Assembly (NCBI RefSeq): GCF_028640845.1
Contig: NC_080539.1
Coordinates: 164,064,236 to 164,128,235 of the forward strand
Direction: 5' to 3'
Source: Ahaetulla prasina
Lineage: Eukaryota; Chordata; Lepidosauria; Squamata; Colubridae
DNA: 64,000 nt
Shown: positions 21,270-33,070 of the stretch, in pieces
Layout: every line of letters starts with the position of its first letter
Numbering within the stretch: the first letter of the stretch is position 1
Notes under the pieces: model-generated
What the model was told of the DNA's origin: nothing
Seen by the model: the letters and a program-made list of their open reading frames with translations, nothing else
Databases searched by the model: none
Program-made: the position numbers and the translations under genes

Positions 21270-22060
21270 ACATATTTTTGAACATCAGTCACATCCAGTA
21301 AATTTATTCTAAGCCAAACCAAAAGAGGTGAACATTGCCAATTCTGTTTCTACAATTGAAATATTTTTTCCAAGAATAATATGGCAAATAGGTGAACATT
21401 CCAGACTATAAAGATTGGAGGGCCAATTCCAGCTCTTTTGTAAAGGAGCAACAGCATTTCCTTCTTGCTTTTGCCAGAGGTTTTATTTTTCCCTGAATTG
21501 TTTTTTTTCTAAGCTGTTTGCTTCCTCCCTTTTTATGTGGGCTCTATTATTTATTTATGCATGCTTTCCCTGGTCCCTGCAGTCTTCCCAAGGCAATTTG
21601 TAATATAGTACTGTATCAGCAATATTGTAATATGAAAAGTTCGTAAGCTATCTTCAAGAGAATACATTTCTATTTTTCCATTCAGAAAGATTTCAACAAT
21701 AAGCAAGTACAACCAATTTAACATATACTGTATGCAATTGCATAACGTCATTGAAAAGTATCTTCTGAGATAAAATAGAGAATTTAATAAAGTACTCCGT
21801 TGATGCTTTTGCTATGCAGAAAGTCCTTGGTTTTGTTGTTTGAGAACTCATATAGATATTACCGCATTTACTGCGCTGAATGCACACACAATAGCTTCAG
21901 CTAAATCCTTGAAAGGACCTCTGGAGGCAATTCCTTCCCTCATTCACGTATATATGAATCACCCATCTCACTTGCTTCTCTGAAAACAATGGTACTGCAC
22001 AAAAACTTATTAAGGGTTGCAGAATTACCAAATGAAATGCAATATCATATCCAAATAAGG
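21270..22060. other. No recognised element
   Basis: AT-rich intergenic or intronic DNA; nothing coding or repetitive recognised. Confidence 0.45.
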
Positions 22061-22320
22061 GGCCGGGATAGCTCAGGCAATAGAGAAGCCTGTTATTAGA
22101 ACACAAAGCCTGCAATTACTGTAGGTTCGAGCCCGGCCCAAGGTTGACTCAGCCTTCCACCCTTTATAAGGTAGGTAAAATGAGGACCCAGATTGTTGGG
22201 GGGGCAATAAGTTGACTTTGTAAAAATATACAAATAGAATGAGACTATTGCCTTATACATTGTAAGCCGCCCTGAGTCTTCGGAGAAGGGCGGAGTATAA
22301 ATGTAAACAAAACAAAAAAA
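22061..22320 (+). mobile_element. tRNA-derived SINE, full length
   Basis: It opens GGCCGGGATAGCTCAGG (box A region) with a box B-like GGTTCGAGCCCGGCCC at about 22123, then AAGGTTGACTCAGCC and GAGGACCCAGATTGTTGG. The tail is TAAGCCGCCCTGAGTCTTCGG with an A-rich end. Confidence 0.9.
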
Positions 22321-22469
22321 TCTGTAGGCTGAAGAGTGTGAGTTTAGCCTTATTTATTTTTAAATTTCAAAATGTAAAATTAAGACAGGAAAGCCACATA
22401 GTTTAAAGCCACATAGAGAGACTTATTTTTCTGTGGTGGGTGTGTTTATAAATAAGAATATTTATTTTT

Positions 22470-22690
22470 ATTACTGTATCCTACCTTTATTATTTACAAA
22501 TGAGGCAGCAAACATATCCAAAACACATTTCTCCTCTTATTTTCCTCACAACAACCATCCTGTGAGGTGATTTGGGCTGAGAGTGACTGACCCAAAATCA
22601 CCCAGCTGGCTCTCATGGCTAAGGCAGGACTTCAACTCACTGTCTCCCACTATCTAGCCTCTTGGAAGACATCTACATATTTCCATTTTC
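22470..22690 (-). mobile_element. MIR-like SINE, minus orientation
   Basis: TATTTTCCTCACAACAACC, CCTGTGAGGTGATTTGGGC, GAGAGTGACTGACCCAAAATC, ACCCAGCTGGCT and the following GGACTTCAACTCACTGTCTC form the usual core of an old amniote SINE. Confidence 0.65.
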
Positions 22691-22737
22691 TTTCTCCCCC
22701 CATTACCATCTTCCTTAATCAGGTAACATTATAACAG

Positions 22738-23108
22738 TTCATTTAGTGATTGTTCAAAGTTACAACAGCACTGAAAAAAGTGACTTATGACCATGTTTCA
22801 CACTTATGACTATTGCAGCATCCCCATGGTCATGTGATTTACATTCGAATGCTTGAAAACTGGTTCATATTTATGACGGTTGCAGTGTCCTGGGGTCATG
22901 TGGTTTACCTTTTGCAACATTCTAACAAGCAAAGTCAATGGGGAAGCCAGATTCACTTAACAACCGCTTTACTAACTTAACAACTGCAACGGTTCACTTA
23001 ACAAATGTGGCAAGAAAAGTCATAAAATGGGGCAAAATTCAACAGATTTATCACTTAATAACATTAATTTTGGGATCAATTGTGGCCGTAAGTCGAGGAC
23101 TATCTGTA
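22738..23108. mobile_element. Tigger-like MITE
   Basis: The left part (ACAGTTCATTTAGTGATTG) lacks the very terminus; the right end is GTAAGTCGAGGACTATCTG-TA. Internal words match the copy at 34321. Confidence 0.75.
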
Positions 23109-24552
23109 TTATGGAGGTTTTCGCAAAAAGGGGCATAGGGAAAGAAAGACAGGAGACCGTAAAAAAGAGGAAATTTCTTTCCTCTTAAGCCAGTCTTTGC
23201 AGGATCAATCCCCCCACCAATAATGGGAAGACCTTTCTTCACCCATAGAAAGCTTTTGTTGCTTCCTTGACATTACCATCACTTTTCTGTCCTCTTCTCA
23301 TTTTATATGATGTCCCTTCTTCATCCATACTGTATCAACCTAGGAATGTCGTTAATAAGCATTTTTGAGAGTAAAAATTATTTTAAGACATTGGGGTCAC
23401 TATCAGTGCAGTATCACTTAGCTCTGTGGATGCAAGACAGTAAAGATCAGACAAGTCATTGCACATCAGTGAAGCCATCTACTTAATGTTAATTTTCTTC
23501 TGCAGAGAGATAGGATTTCAGTCCTCGTTTACATTACTCTCCCTCTGTCATTCTCTTTGGGTTTTTTTAACTTTATTCATATGAAATTCACATGAAATGT
23601 GCTCTGCAAAAACTAGTAGTATGTATTGAAAAAATGCCCAGAGGGATTGGAATCCCTAAAAGAGCATTATGAACATATGGGGAAGGGAGGTATCATTTTT
23701 CTAAGCAGCTTTGCAACTGTTAACCATTGGTTAATATTTGTCCTGCTTGCATCCAGTTTGCATTTTGTTTCAAAACAAATATACCTTTAAATTTTAACTT
23801 GGAAAATGACTTCTCCTTATGTCAGATTTTCATTATTTTCTATAACTATAGAGTAAATTATTTACCAGTTGGCTCCTTTGTTAGAATCCTTTTGTTAGAA
23901 AACATTCATTGTACCATTGGTGGTAGTAATTCTGCAAAGTTGCTATTTGACCAGCATAGGGGACTGAAACAGATGTTGGGAAAGGATTTTGTAATGATGA
24001 AGGAGCTAAACTTTCTGCTTATTGATATTTCCCTTCATAACCCTTGCAAAATTGCTGAATGCCTCTTTTAATAAGACTAATTATTCTGAAAAACCTGAGA
24101 CTTCCTTCACATACCTCAAGGGATATCCTCGTTTCTCTACCCAGTTAATCATGGATGATGTAACTTAGTCCTGGGTGAAAAGAAACAACAGAAGGTCTAG
24201 CTGAGTTATGGAATACAACTGGCTAGAAAAATAAACCTTGGTCTCCAGGAGGATTTGGGGCTGCTGATCAACAGATGTTTGAAGCTAGGTTCCACAGTTA
24301 CATTTATTATTTATGTTTGTAAACGAACTCAAATGTTACAAAACTCAATTGTTACAAACTTCCAATGAACATGTGCTATCTTCAGGATTTTTCACCTTTC
24401 AAGGAAGTATTGTAGTAAGATGTTTCTCTGAGGCTAATGGATATATTGATTTCATGAGACTGTGAATTTGGGATCACAAAATGGATGCATTACAAGTCCA
24501 TGGCAGATATCACAGAATTGCAAATGCCAGTATTCCTCACAATTGGCTAGGA
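23109..24552. other. No recognised element
   Basis: An open frame of 114 codons at 23727-24071 has no recognisable domain and typical AT-rich intergenic composition. No other structure was seen. Confidence 0.45.
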
Positions 24553-24906
24553 CAGTGATGGTTAACCTTTTCCAGACCGAGTGTCCAAAGCGTGCACGCA
24601 CGTAAATGTGTGTGTATGCAACCAAAATGCCCATGCGCCCCATCCCCAGCGCATGTGCACGGGCCCCAGCGCATGCACCCCACCCCATTGCATGTGCACA
24701 GGCTCCCCGCACGTGCCCCGCCCCTATGCATGCAACGTCCCTGAATGCAACTCACCCCCCGCGCATGCGCGGTAGAGACCCAAAAACCAGCTAGCCAGCG
24801 GCACGCACACATGTATGGTAGAGCTGAACTGGGGCGACAGCTTGCATGCCAACTGAGGGCACTGCATGCCACCTCTGGCACGTATGCCACAGGTTCACCA
24901 TTACAG
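24553..24906. mobile_element. hAT-type MITE
   Basis: Inverted ends CAGTGATGGTTAACCTTTT and AGGTTCACCATTACAG. Flanking 8-mers GGCTAGGA (24545-24552) and GCCTAGGA (24907-24914) match at 7 of 8 positions. The interior is rich in GCATGTGCAC-type alternating purine/pyrimidine, which generates spurious frames. Same family as 50177-50596. Confidence 0.82.
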
Positions 24907-25760
24907 GCCTAGGAGTTGTAATTAAGGAACATCTAGAGACCTGCAGCTTCCCAAGTCCCCTAGAGGGATACAAATGTTCCAAATGAAAGTGAAGTCAGAA
25001 TTATGGATTTTTTTCTCTCTACATCTGCACAGGGTATCTTATATGCTGACTAATGAATTTGTAAAAAGAATCCATACTCATATTGACATATTGATCAAAT
25101 ACTGCATGTTGACAAAAAGAATATACTTAAGACAAGCAACTTCCTATCATAGCAAATATTTGCATTAGAGAACAAATAAACTATATCCGTTTTTTACCAA
25201 CTATTCTTAAATAGATGTTTGGTAATATGGGATGGCTCTGCATTAATTTAAGATCTGCAATTGTATGAAAAAGCATCCTCCTTTTGGAATGTTTAAGTTT
25301 TTATATATTTTGACACTTATCAAAGCATTATTGGGTCCTAATGGTATAAAAACTGAGTCTGAATGAACAAGTAACATCAAACATTGGTGATTTTTCATTT
25401 ATTTCGTAACAAAATAATCTAGCTTGCAGTAGACCAATGTGAAAAACAATCGCCCCTTAGTTTCAGTAAGTGATTGCATCATGTTTTGCTGCAAGAATTG
25501 CATGCAAGCACCTCCTGCAATTGGTGATCATATATCATCTATGGGGATTTAGTCCCATTTCTCTAACAGCCAAGTAACATTAGAGGCTTTCTTGGCATAA
25601 ACTGCTCATTTTGAGTCCTGCCAAAGTGTTATTGTGGAACTTTGATCAGGACTTAATGACTTTGCCATTCTAAAACATTGAATTTTTTTCTTCATTATTT
25701 ACTCTCTTGTAGATGTGCTTATATGTCTGGGGTCACTGTCTTGACCCTTTTTTTTTTTTG
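24907..25760. other. No recognised element
   Basis: AT-rich DNA without a recognised element or exon. Confidence 0.45.
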
Positions 25761-26013
25761 TTTACATTTATACCCCGCCCTTCTCCGAAGACTCAGGGCG
25801 GCTTACAATGTATAAGGCAATAGTCTCATTCTATTTGTATATTTTTTTTTTACAAAGTCAACTTATTGCCCCCCCAACAATCTGGGTCCTCATTTTACCT
25901 ACCTTATAAAGGGTGGAAGGCTGAGTCAACCTTGGGCCGGGCTCGAACCTGCAGTAATTGCAGGCTCTGTGTTCTAATAACAGGCTTCTCTACTGCCTGA
26001 GCTATCCCTGCCC
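25761..26013 (-). mobile_element. tRNA-derived SINE, minus orientation
   Basis: Same family as 22061-22320 in reverse: tail first (TTTACATTTATACCCCGCCC, TTCTCCGAAGACTCAGGGCGG), then the body, then the tRNA-like head ending CTGAGCTATCCCTGCCC. Confidence 0.88.
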
Positions 26014-26867
26014 ATTTGCACTTCATATGACAGATGACCAATATTCTCCTGTAAAATCTGATATTCATATTCCATTGTTTTCTCACTTATTCATAAACAT
26101 TCCTCCTCCTGACCTCCCTTGGCTTCTTTCAAGTGCTTTCTGACAAAGTGACAAGTTTCAGTGTTTTTCTTAGTGATTTCCCTCTTGCTGTTCTTCCTTG
26201 AATCCCATTTTTCGTCAACTACTTTTCTGAAGTTAGGGTCATAAATCTGTTACCATGCAGAAACCTGAATTCTCATTAACTCTTGCTAGTCTGACCAATG
26301 CAAGACTTATAAAAACCATGCTCCAAAACATTTGGAGTGACTCAAACCAGAACATAGTACACAATACTTATGGCTTAAAGTTTGCCAGCAATCCATTCTT
26401 TTCTGATTCCCAAGAATCTCCCCAGATGAGATGAGTCAAAATTTTAGGCACATTTTGGGAAACGTTGGAGGATTTAAAGAATAATATCAGTGCATTAAAG
26501 TTTGCAGGTGCTCGCAACACTAATTTTACCCTTTAAAACTTTAGAAAATTCTTTCGCAAATGCCCATAGTCCCCCCACCCCAGTGTAATGTGGCTCATTA
26601 AAAATCACACAAACATTGGGGCAGTCCTCAGGCAGCCAATATTTGTTCATCCCTAGATTAAACAGATAATTCTTGCTTTGTTATGGCAACATAAGGCACA
26701 TTAATCCTATAAGTGGCAGACATTTTAACACATTAAGTCAAACAATTTAAAATTAATCTTTTAGTCTCTTTGTTTCTATGAATTATTGTGATAACCAGTC
26801 ATGGGAAACACAATGCCATATACAAAGGTAAGATGTATACATATATATATGTATATATTCCATACTT
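26014..26867. other. No recognised element
   Basis: AT-rich DNA, ending with an (AT)n tract at about 26835-26860 next to the L3 insertion. Confidence 0.45.
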
Positions 26868-27686
26868 CCACCTCTCACAATACTTGACAACACAGTATCA
26901 ACAGTACAAACCTTCAAATTTCTAGGTTCTATCATATCGCAAGATCTAAAATGGACAGTTAACATCAAAAACATCATCAAAAAAGGACAACGAAGACTGT
27001 TCTTTCTACGCCAACTCAGAAAGCTCAAACTGACCAAGGAGCTACTGATCCAGTTCTACAGAGGAATTGTTGAGTCTGTCATTTGCACCTCTATAACGGT
27101 CTGGTTCGGTTCTGCAACCCAACAAGACAGACACAGACTTCAGAGGATAATTAGAACTGCAGAAAAAATAATTGCTACCAACCTGCCTTCCATTGAGGAC
27201 CTGTATACTGCACGAATCAAGAAGAGGACCGTGAAAATATTTGCAGATCCCTCGCATCCTGGACATAAACTGTTTCAACTCCTACCCTCAAAACGATGCT
27301 ATAGAGCACTGCACACCAGAACAACTAGACACAAGAACAGTTTTTTCCCGAAGGCCATCACTCTGCTAAACAAATAATTCCCTCAACACTGTCAGACTAT
27401 TTACTGAATCTGCACTACTATTAATCGTTTCATAGTTCCCATCACCAATCTCTTTCCACTTATGACTGTATGACTATAACTTGTTGCTGGCAATCCTTAT
27501 GATTTATATTGATATATTGATCATCAATTGTGTTGTAAATGTTGTACCTTGATGAACGTATCTTTTATGTACACTGAGAGCATATGCACCAAGACAAATT
27601 CCTTGTGTGTCCAATCACACTTGGCCAATAAAAATTCTATTCTATTCTATTCTATTCTATTCTATTCTATTCTATTGATGTATTTT
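26868..27686 (+). mobile_element. CR1-L3 LINE, 3' end with ATTCT microsatellite tail
   Basis: Translation from about 26875 gives LTILDNTVSTVQTFKFLGS, ISQDLKW, KKGQRRLFFLRQLRKLKL, LLIQFYRGIVESVICTS, TVWFGSATQQDRHRLQRI, NLPSIEDLYTARIKKR, KLFQLLPSKRCYRALHTRTT and KAITLLNK-stop: the C-terminal part of an L3 reverse-transcriptase protein. The 3'UTR holds TATGTACACTGAGAGCATAT, CTTGTGTGTCCAATCACAC and TTGGCCAATAAAAA, then (TTCTA)n at about 27636-27675. No RT catalytic core is present (5'-truncated). Confidence 0.9.
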
Positions 27687-27781
27687 TTTTTCCTTTTTCT
27701 TTTATGTACACTGAGAGCATATGCACCAAAACAAATTCCTTGTGTGTCCAATCACATTTGGCCAATAAAAAAAAAATTCTA
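27687..27781 (+). mobile_element. Second, very short L3 3' tail in tandem
   Basis: TTTATGTACACTGAGAGCAT, GTGTGTCCAATCACATTTGG and CCAATAAAAA repeat the end of the preceding element directly after its pentamer tail. This indicates a heavily truncated second L3 insertion or a tail-mediated duplication. Confidence 0.8.
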
Positions 27782-28590
27782 TGTAGTTGATGATGATATA
27801 CCATCCAAAGCATGCACCACAGGCAGCCACGCCTTTTTAAAAAAATTGATGGTATGTCCAATTGTTTCCAAAACAGCATTGAGCAGATGGAATCACTGGA
27901 TACACCCAAGAGGCAGACGGATATTCCTGTAAGCAAATGAATCAGAATTAGAGATGTTTTGCTTATACCATTTCTAAAATAGATCAGCCCATTTCAGTGC
28001 ATTTTTTCTGTTCATAAAAAATTTGAGAAATGGCCTGATTATTGATAAGCTTTCTTTAAAAAAAACTGATCTAAACTTAAGTTTAAGCAAGCCTATTAGA
28101 AATAGAGAAACCAGCCATGTGATATCAAGCTGTGAAGTGTATTAAGTTTCTTATGTACAGTATGCACTGCCTGTCTCTCTGCCTCATCAAAAGTTTCAGA
28201 TAGGATCCTTTACCAGTCCTTTTACTCAGTCACAGTCCTTTACCAATAATAAAGGTATTGTTATAACCAACTATGGTAATAACGATACCATAGTATTCAG
28301 AGGTTAAATCATAATGTGGTCTGATTTTGACTTGATGTGATCCATGAACCCGATCAACTGATTTATTAAAGAAACCATGGTCAAAGGAAACCACGGCTTA
28401 GCTTGAAATGCAAGCTACTCCTTTTGCAGATGGGATAATGCTAACCTGAAATAGTAAAGCTGCCCCATCCAACCCATTAACAATGCTGTCGCCTGAAACA
28501 TGCACTTTATTCAACTTGTACAAAAGTTGACGGTTTCTATCTTCATTCTGCAAGTCCACTGGGGTATGTGATTGCGATTCTGCACATTTA
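27782..28590. other. No recognised element
   Basis: AT-rich DNA between two oppositely oriented L3 elements; nothing recognised. Confidence 0.4.
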
Positions 28591-29757
28591 GAATAGAATA
28601 GAATAGAATAGAATAGAATAGAATAGAATAGAATAGAATAGAATTCTTTATTGGCCAAGTGTGATTGGACACACAAGGAATTTGTCTTGGTGCATACGCT
28701 CTCAGTGTACATAAAATAAAAGATACATTCGTCAAGAATCATAAGGTACAACACTTAACGATAGTCATAGGGAACAAATAAGCAATCAAATCATATTAGG
28801 AAACAGTCAATATAAATAATGATACCAGCAACAAAGTTATGGTCATACAATCATAAGTGGGAGGAGATGGGTGATAGGAATGATGAGAAGATTAATAGTT
28901 ACGCAGACTTAGTAACTAGTTTGACAGTGTTGAGGGAATTATTTGTTTAGCAAAGTGATGCCGTTCAGGGAAAAAACTGTTCTTGTGTCTAGTTGTTCTG
29001 GTGTGCAGTGCTCTATAGCGTCATTTTGACTTGAAACAATTTATGTCCAGGATGTGAGGGATCTGTAAATATTTTTACAGCCCTCTTTTTGACTCGTGCA
29101 GTATACAGGTCCTAAATGGAAGGCAGATTGGTAGCAATTGTTTTTTCTGCAGTTCTAATTATCCTCTGAAGTCTGTGTCTGTCTTGTTGGGTTGCAAAAC
29201 CAAACCAGACAGTTATAGAGGTGCAAATGACAGACTCAACAATTCCTCTGTAGAACTGTATCAGCAGCTCCTTGGGCAATTTGAGCTTTCTGGTTTGGCG
29301 CAGAAAGAACATTCTTTGTTGTGATGTTTTTGATGTTAGGTGTCCATTTTAGGTCTTGAGATATAGTATAACCTAGAAATTTGAAGGTCTCTACTGTTGA
29401 TACTGTGTTGTCTAGTATTGTAAGAGGTGGTAGTATGGGAGGGTTTCTCCTAAAGTCCACCACCACTTCTAAGGTTTTGATTGTGTTCAATTCCAGATTG
29501 TTCCGGTCGCACCACGAGGCTAGTTGCTCAACCTCCCGTTTGTATGCTGATTCATCATTGTCTCGAATGAGACCAATCACTGTTCTGTCATCTGTGAACT
29601 TCAGTAGTTTAACAGATGGATCGTTAGAGATGCAGTCATTGGTATACAGAGAGAAGAGAAGTAGGGAGAGCACACAGCCTGTGCTAATTGTACAGGTATC
29701 TGATGTGATTCTGCTTAGCTTCACCGGCTCCTTCCTGTCTGTTTGAGCACGTTTTAA
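28591..29757 (-). mobile_element. CR1-L3 LINE, longer copy, mutated RT
   Basis: On the minus strand the tail (GAATA)n at 28591-28642 follows TTGGCCAAT and the conserved 3'UTR. The coding part includes the RT palm (CVLSLLLFSLYTNDC, KFTDDRTVIGLI, WCDRNNLELNTIKTLEVVVD, LTILDNTVSTVETFKFLG) and the C-terminal segments seen at 26868-27686. The catalytic motif reads FTDD instead of FADD, and frameshifts break the frame near 29300, so this copy is dead. Confidence 0.9.
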
Positions 29758-29815
29758 GATAAGATAACCTTTATTGTCATTTTTTTTCAGTGAACACACC
29801 GGCACACATTAAAAA
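29758..29815 (-). mobile_element. LINE 3' tail fragment
   Basis: AACCTTTATTGTCATTTTTT followed by GTGAACACACCGGCACACAT resembles the reversed 3' end of a Rex/CR1-like LINE (ATGACAATAAAGG). Short and tentative. Confidence 0.4.
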
Positions 29816-29929
29816 TGATTTTTTTTAAAAAAATATTATTTTTGCTATCTGACCTCTTGTACGGTCCGAACCTTTTTCTCAAAAGGCAATGCCACCATCC
29901 ACGGGGCTTCCTCCCAGCCTATTTGTATT

Positions 29930-30760
29930 TAGGAGAGCAGATAGACGATTTCCAACAGCTGAGCTGCTGCTGTCGCGTCTCTCCGCAAGCGCCACCAAAC
30001 TCCGCCGCTGGAGCATTCAACTCGCGCTGTCGCTGCAGCTGCTGCAGCTGCTGCAGCTGCTAAGGGCAAAATACAGTAGGGATAACGCGTCCAGAAGCCG
30101 CCAAGATCTTCCAATCCGCTCCTCCCTCCGGTTCAATAACAGCCAGCAAGGTCCTCCCCTCTACGGGCGGAAAAACAGCCCGATGCTGCCCCTGCCCGAC
30201 GCGCTGGTCGCCGAGGCTTTACGCAATCGTTTCCAAATAGCGCAGCGTGGCGGCCGCCGGCTTCTCCCCTTTGGGGAGGGGAAATAGGTGAGTCCTGTGG
30301 AAGGGAGCGACGCACCGGCCTTGGAAAAGCAGCCAGGCGGAATTGGCAGGGATTTCGAGCCGTTATGCACAGAAAGCCCAGGAGCGCCGAAGTTAACGCC
30401 GGTATCGGAGAGTGGCTTCTCATCGAGCGGGAAGCGTGACTCGGCACCTTGACCAGCCGCGGGAGTTGGCGGGTTTGATCAAGTTGCTTGAAGGTGGGAA
30501 GAGCCTTCTTTTCCTCTCCGGGTGAAGGCCGGGTGTGGGTGCTTTCGCCGGGAGGCAGGACAAGCAGCAGTTTATTTGATTTCGGAGATGGGTGGGGAAG
30601 GGAAGTCGGGTGTTTGGGTGCCCAACCCAAACTTAAGCGGTTGCAAGGAGAAGGCGCCCCAGTGGCGCTGACGTTTTTACTAGCGCCTCCCAAAACGCGC
30701 TGGTTTTCAGCGGTCGACACAAGTTCTTTAAAAGGGTGCTGCTGATTCTGTAAAATATAG
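29930..30760 (+). promoter_or_regulatory. Second CpG island, candidate UBXN2A promoter with 5' non-coding exon
   Basis: This is about 0.8 kb of GC- and CpG-rich DNA between AT-rich repeat DNA, 4 kb upstream of the first coding exon of UBXN2A. It contains a short CTG/CAGCTG-rich tract at about 30025-30062. A near-perfect plus-strand donor, ATAG|GTGAGT, lies at 30287/30288 and would suit a non-coding first exon. The open frames on both strands show no recognisable protein. A promoter role is inferred from composition and position. Confidence 0.5.
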
Positions 30761-31646
30761 TTTGGCTGAGGGCCAGACCGTGCTAAACCACAATGTTTGT
30801 GTGGTTTTGGCCTGGAGCCAGTTGTGGTTTATTGGACGACATACGCGTAAATGGAGGATAGTGCAGCCCAGTGAGTACACGCGTCTCAATCCCTTCGCCC
30901 CGTTCCTTTGCCATGTATTGATTTAGTTTACCATCCGTTCCGAAGCATCGCTTCGAAGCAAGCTCTGTAGAGCTTATACTGTATGGTATTGTTAGATCAA
31001 AGCGTCCAAGTCCTTTCTGATTTCTGTTCTTCCGAAGTAAAGCAAAAGTAGCTCTCCTGAGGAAAAAAAATCCATATTGAGAAATATCTTCAGTAGGCTA
31101 ATTTTAAAATCATTGGTTTCGATGTGAATTCCACAGCATGCCACAGGAAATGTGACTGGCCAGGATAATTTATGATTAGGTAGATCTGCAAACCCAAGAA
31201 GCTGGACTTCTTCAGTAAACCATGGTTAAGTTAATTGTGGGTTGGGTTAGACATTGGCAGTGAGTGATTAGGAAAATAAGATGGTAACATATGGTCCTTG
31301 TTTTAAAGATCCTTGTTTTAAAGCTGGAACTGCAGCTTTAAGATTCTATCAGTATATTTGGATCGTTGAGATATAGAAGGAATGCCTATTTTGTGCTGAG
31401 TTATAGATTAAAATATCATCAGCCTCCTGCTCTTTATCTCCCTCTACAGTATTTGTACTATGTGAACCTAAGTTTTTTTGTAAAAAACATTGTACATTTG
31501 TTTCTTGTTAACTGGGTGCAGTTCATCCTTTTTCTTCAGCTCAGTAGTGCCTTCTCATTGGATTACTTACCTTTTTTTTCTCCCCAATTGTTAAAAAAAA
31601 AATATTCTTCATTTTTATCTATCAGCTTATATATTCACACAATATG
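30761..31646. other. Shoulder of the second CpG island, no recognised element
   Basis: Moderately CpG-poor DNA. No exon or repeat identified. Confidence 0.4.
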
Positions 31647-32297
31647 TGAATTTTTTGCACTATACGGAACACTTCCCCCCCAAAAAAAAGTGGATGGAAA
31701 TGTCTGTGTGTTTTATAGAGCAAATATTGCGGCGGGGAGGAGGGTTTTGCTACAGTGGCTGTCACCGCTGCTGCTGTTTGCCCCTGGCGGGGAACGCTGG
31801 AGCCTTTGCTGCCGAGCAGCTGATTGGTGGTTGGATTGGCCTCCCGGAATACCGCATCAGCTGCTCTAAGCAGTGGGAATCACCGCCATTGATTGTTATC
31901 GGCCCTGATCGCTGAATGGTGGCAGCGATCAGTGGTGGCAATAGGCAGCAGCGATCCCCACCGCCTAGAACAGCTGATTGGCAGTATTCCGGGAGGCTGA
32001 TCCAACCACTAATCAGCTGATCAGCAGCAAAGGCTCCAGTGTTCCCCATTGGCAGCAGCAGTTCTCAGTTGACGGGTGGTGGGTGCAATGGAGCGGAGCC
32101 CCGACGAACCATGTGTTGGGGCTGCGATAACATGTTGAAGCTGTCCAGGCTGTTTACTGTTTGCTGCAAGGATGTTAGCCAGATGAATACTGGATGGATG
32201 CTGGCAGAGAGAGGCAGATTTTTTTTTTCTTGGTTTCCTCCTCTGAAGCTAATGTGTGGCCTATGGCCCGGTGTGTTTTATAGTGCGAAGAATACAG
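31647..32297. mobile_element. MITE containing a long foldback
   Basis: Related ends: TTTTTTGCACTATACGGAAC plus GTGTTTTATAGAGC on the left and GTGTTTTATAGTGCGAAGAA-TACAG-TA on the right, like the AAGACGCAC family at 61623-61976. The middle (about 31785-32060) is a large imperfect inverted repeat: GGAGCCTTTGCTG, CAGCTGATT and CCTCCCGGAAT appear in both arms. Frames on both strands here reflect this symmetry. Confidence 0.7.
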
Positions 32298-32389
32298 TAA
32301 TTATGTGAAGAAATACTTGCTCCTTTCAGATTTTTGTCTGTTCTGCCAAAATTACTCAGAGTAACATAAAATAATCCTTGAAGTCACAA

Positions 32390-33050
32390 AGAATCCAACA
32401 ACAGTTTGTATTCCTATAGGGATCTGTAAGTATACAGTTTATTGCTGAAAAGCATTTGAATTTCTGGAGGGACAGGAAGAATAGTAAAAAATCAACCTTT
32501 GGGGGTTACATAGATGTTCAGTTAGAAAGCAAACACTATGTTCCAAAATAAGAACCATATACCGACCCATTTATTAAATATGGAAGTGATAATATATTTG
32601 GGAGATGCTTTGCTGCCTCAGGAAATGAATGACACACCATTCATTGAAGGAATCTTGAATTTGGCTTTTTATCAGAATTTTACAGAAACATACCAATCCA
32701 GCTGTCAGTCAGCAAACAAAAAAGTTGATCATGCAGCAGGACAATAATCATGCAGCAGGACATGCAAGAGAACAAATAAAGAAAAACAACTTCAGTGTTT
32801 TAGAATGGCCAAGTTAAACTCCAGCCTCCGTTTATAGAAATGTTGCAGCAAGACCTGAATCAAACAGTTCATGATTGCCAGACCTCAAAAGAGTTGAAGT
32901 AACTGCAATGAAGGAATAGGGCACCATTTCCCACGGTGGTGCGAGATTAGACCAACAGTTACAGAAAGTAGGCTTGATTTCAGTTATTTCAGCTAAAGGA
33001 CTTTACAAGCAGTTACTGAATCTAAGGAGGCAATTGTTCATGCTAACACA
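32390..33050 (+). mobile_element. Tc1/mariner transposase relic
   Basis: Broken translation gives GRCFAASGN (about 32603-32630; compare the WGCFAASG motif of Tc1 transposases), a decayed stretch, then QQDNNHAAGHAREQIKKNNF and SVLEWPS at about 32729-32818, matching the DN...KH...K...VLEWPSQSPDLNP core. The catalytic D is visible at DN; stops and shifts abolish coding. Confidence 0.65.
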
Positions 33051-33070
33051 TTATCTAGTATACAACATTT

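Noticed and set aside
23727..24071. 114-codon plus-strand frame in AT-rich DNA
   Set aside because: No domain, promoter or splice context, and ordinary intergenic composition.
24452..24890. Cysteine- and histidine-rich frames (up to 117 codons), zinc-finger-like at first sight
   Set aside because: They come from GCATGTGCAC-type repeats inside a hAT MITE, with no regular finger spacing.
30133..30720. 195-codon minus-strand frame in the second CpG island
   Set aside because: No recognisable domain, and low-stop composition explains its length.
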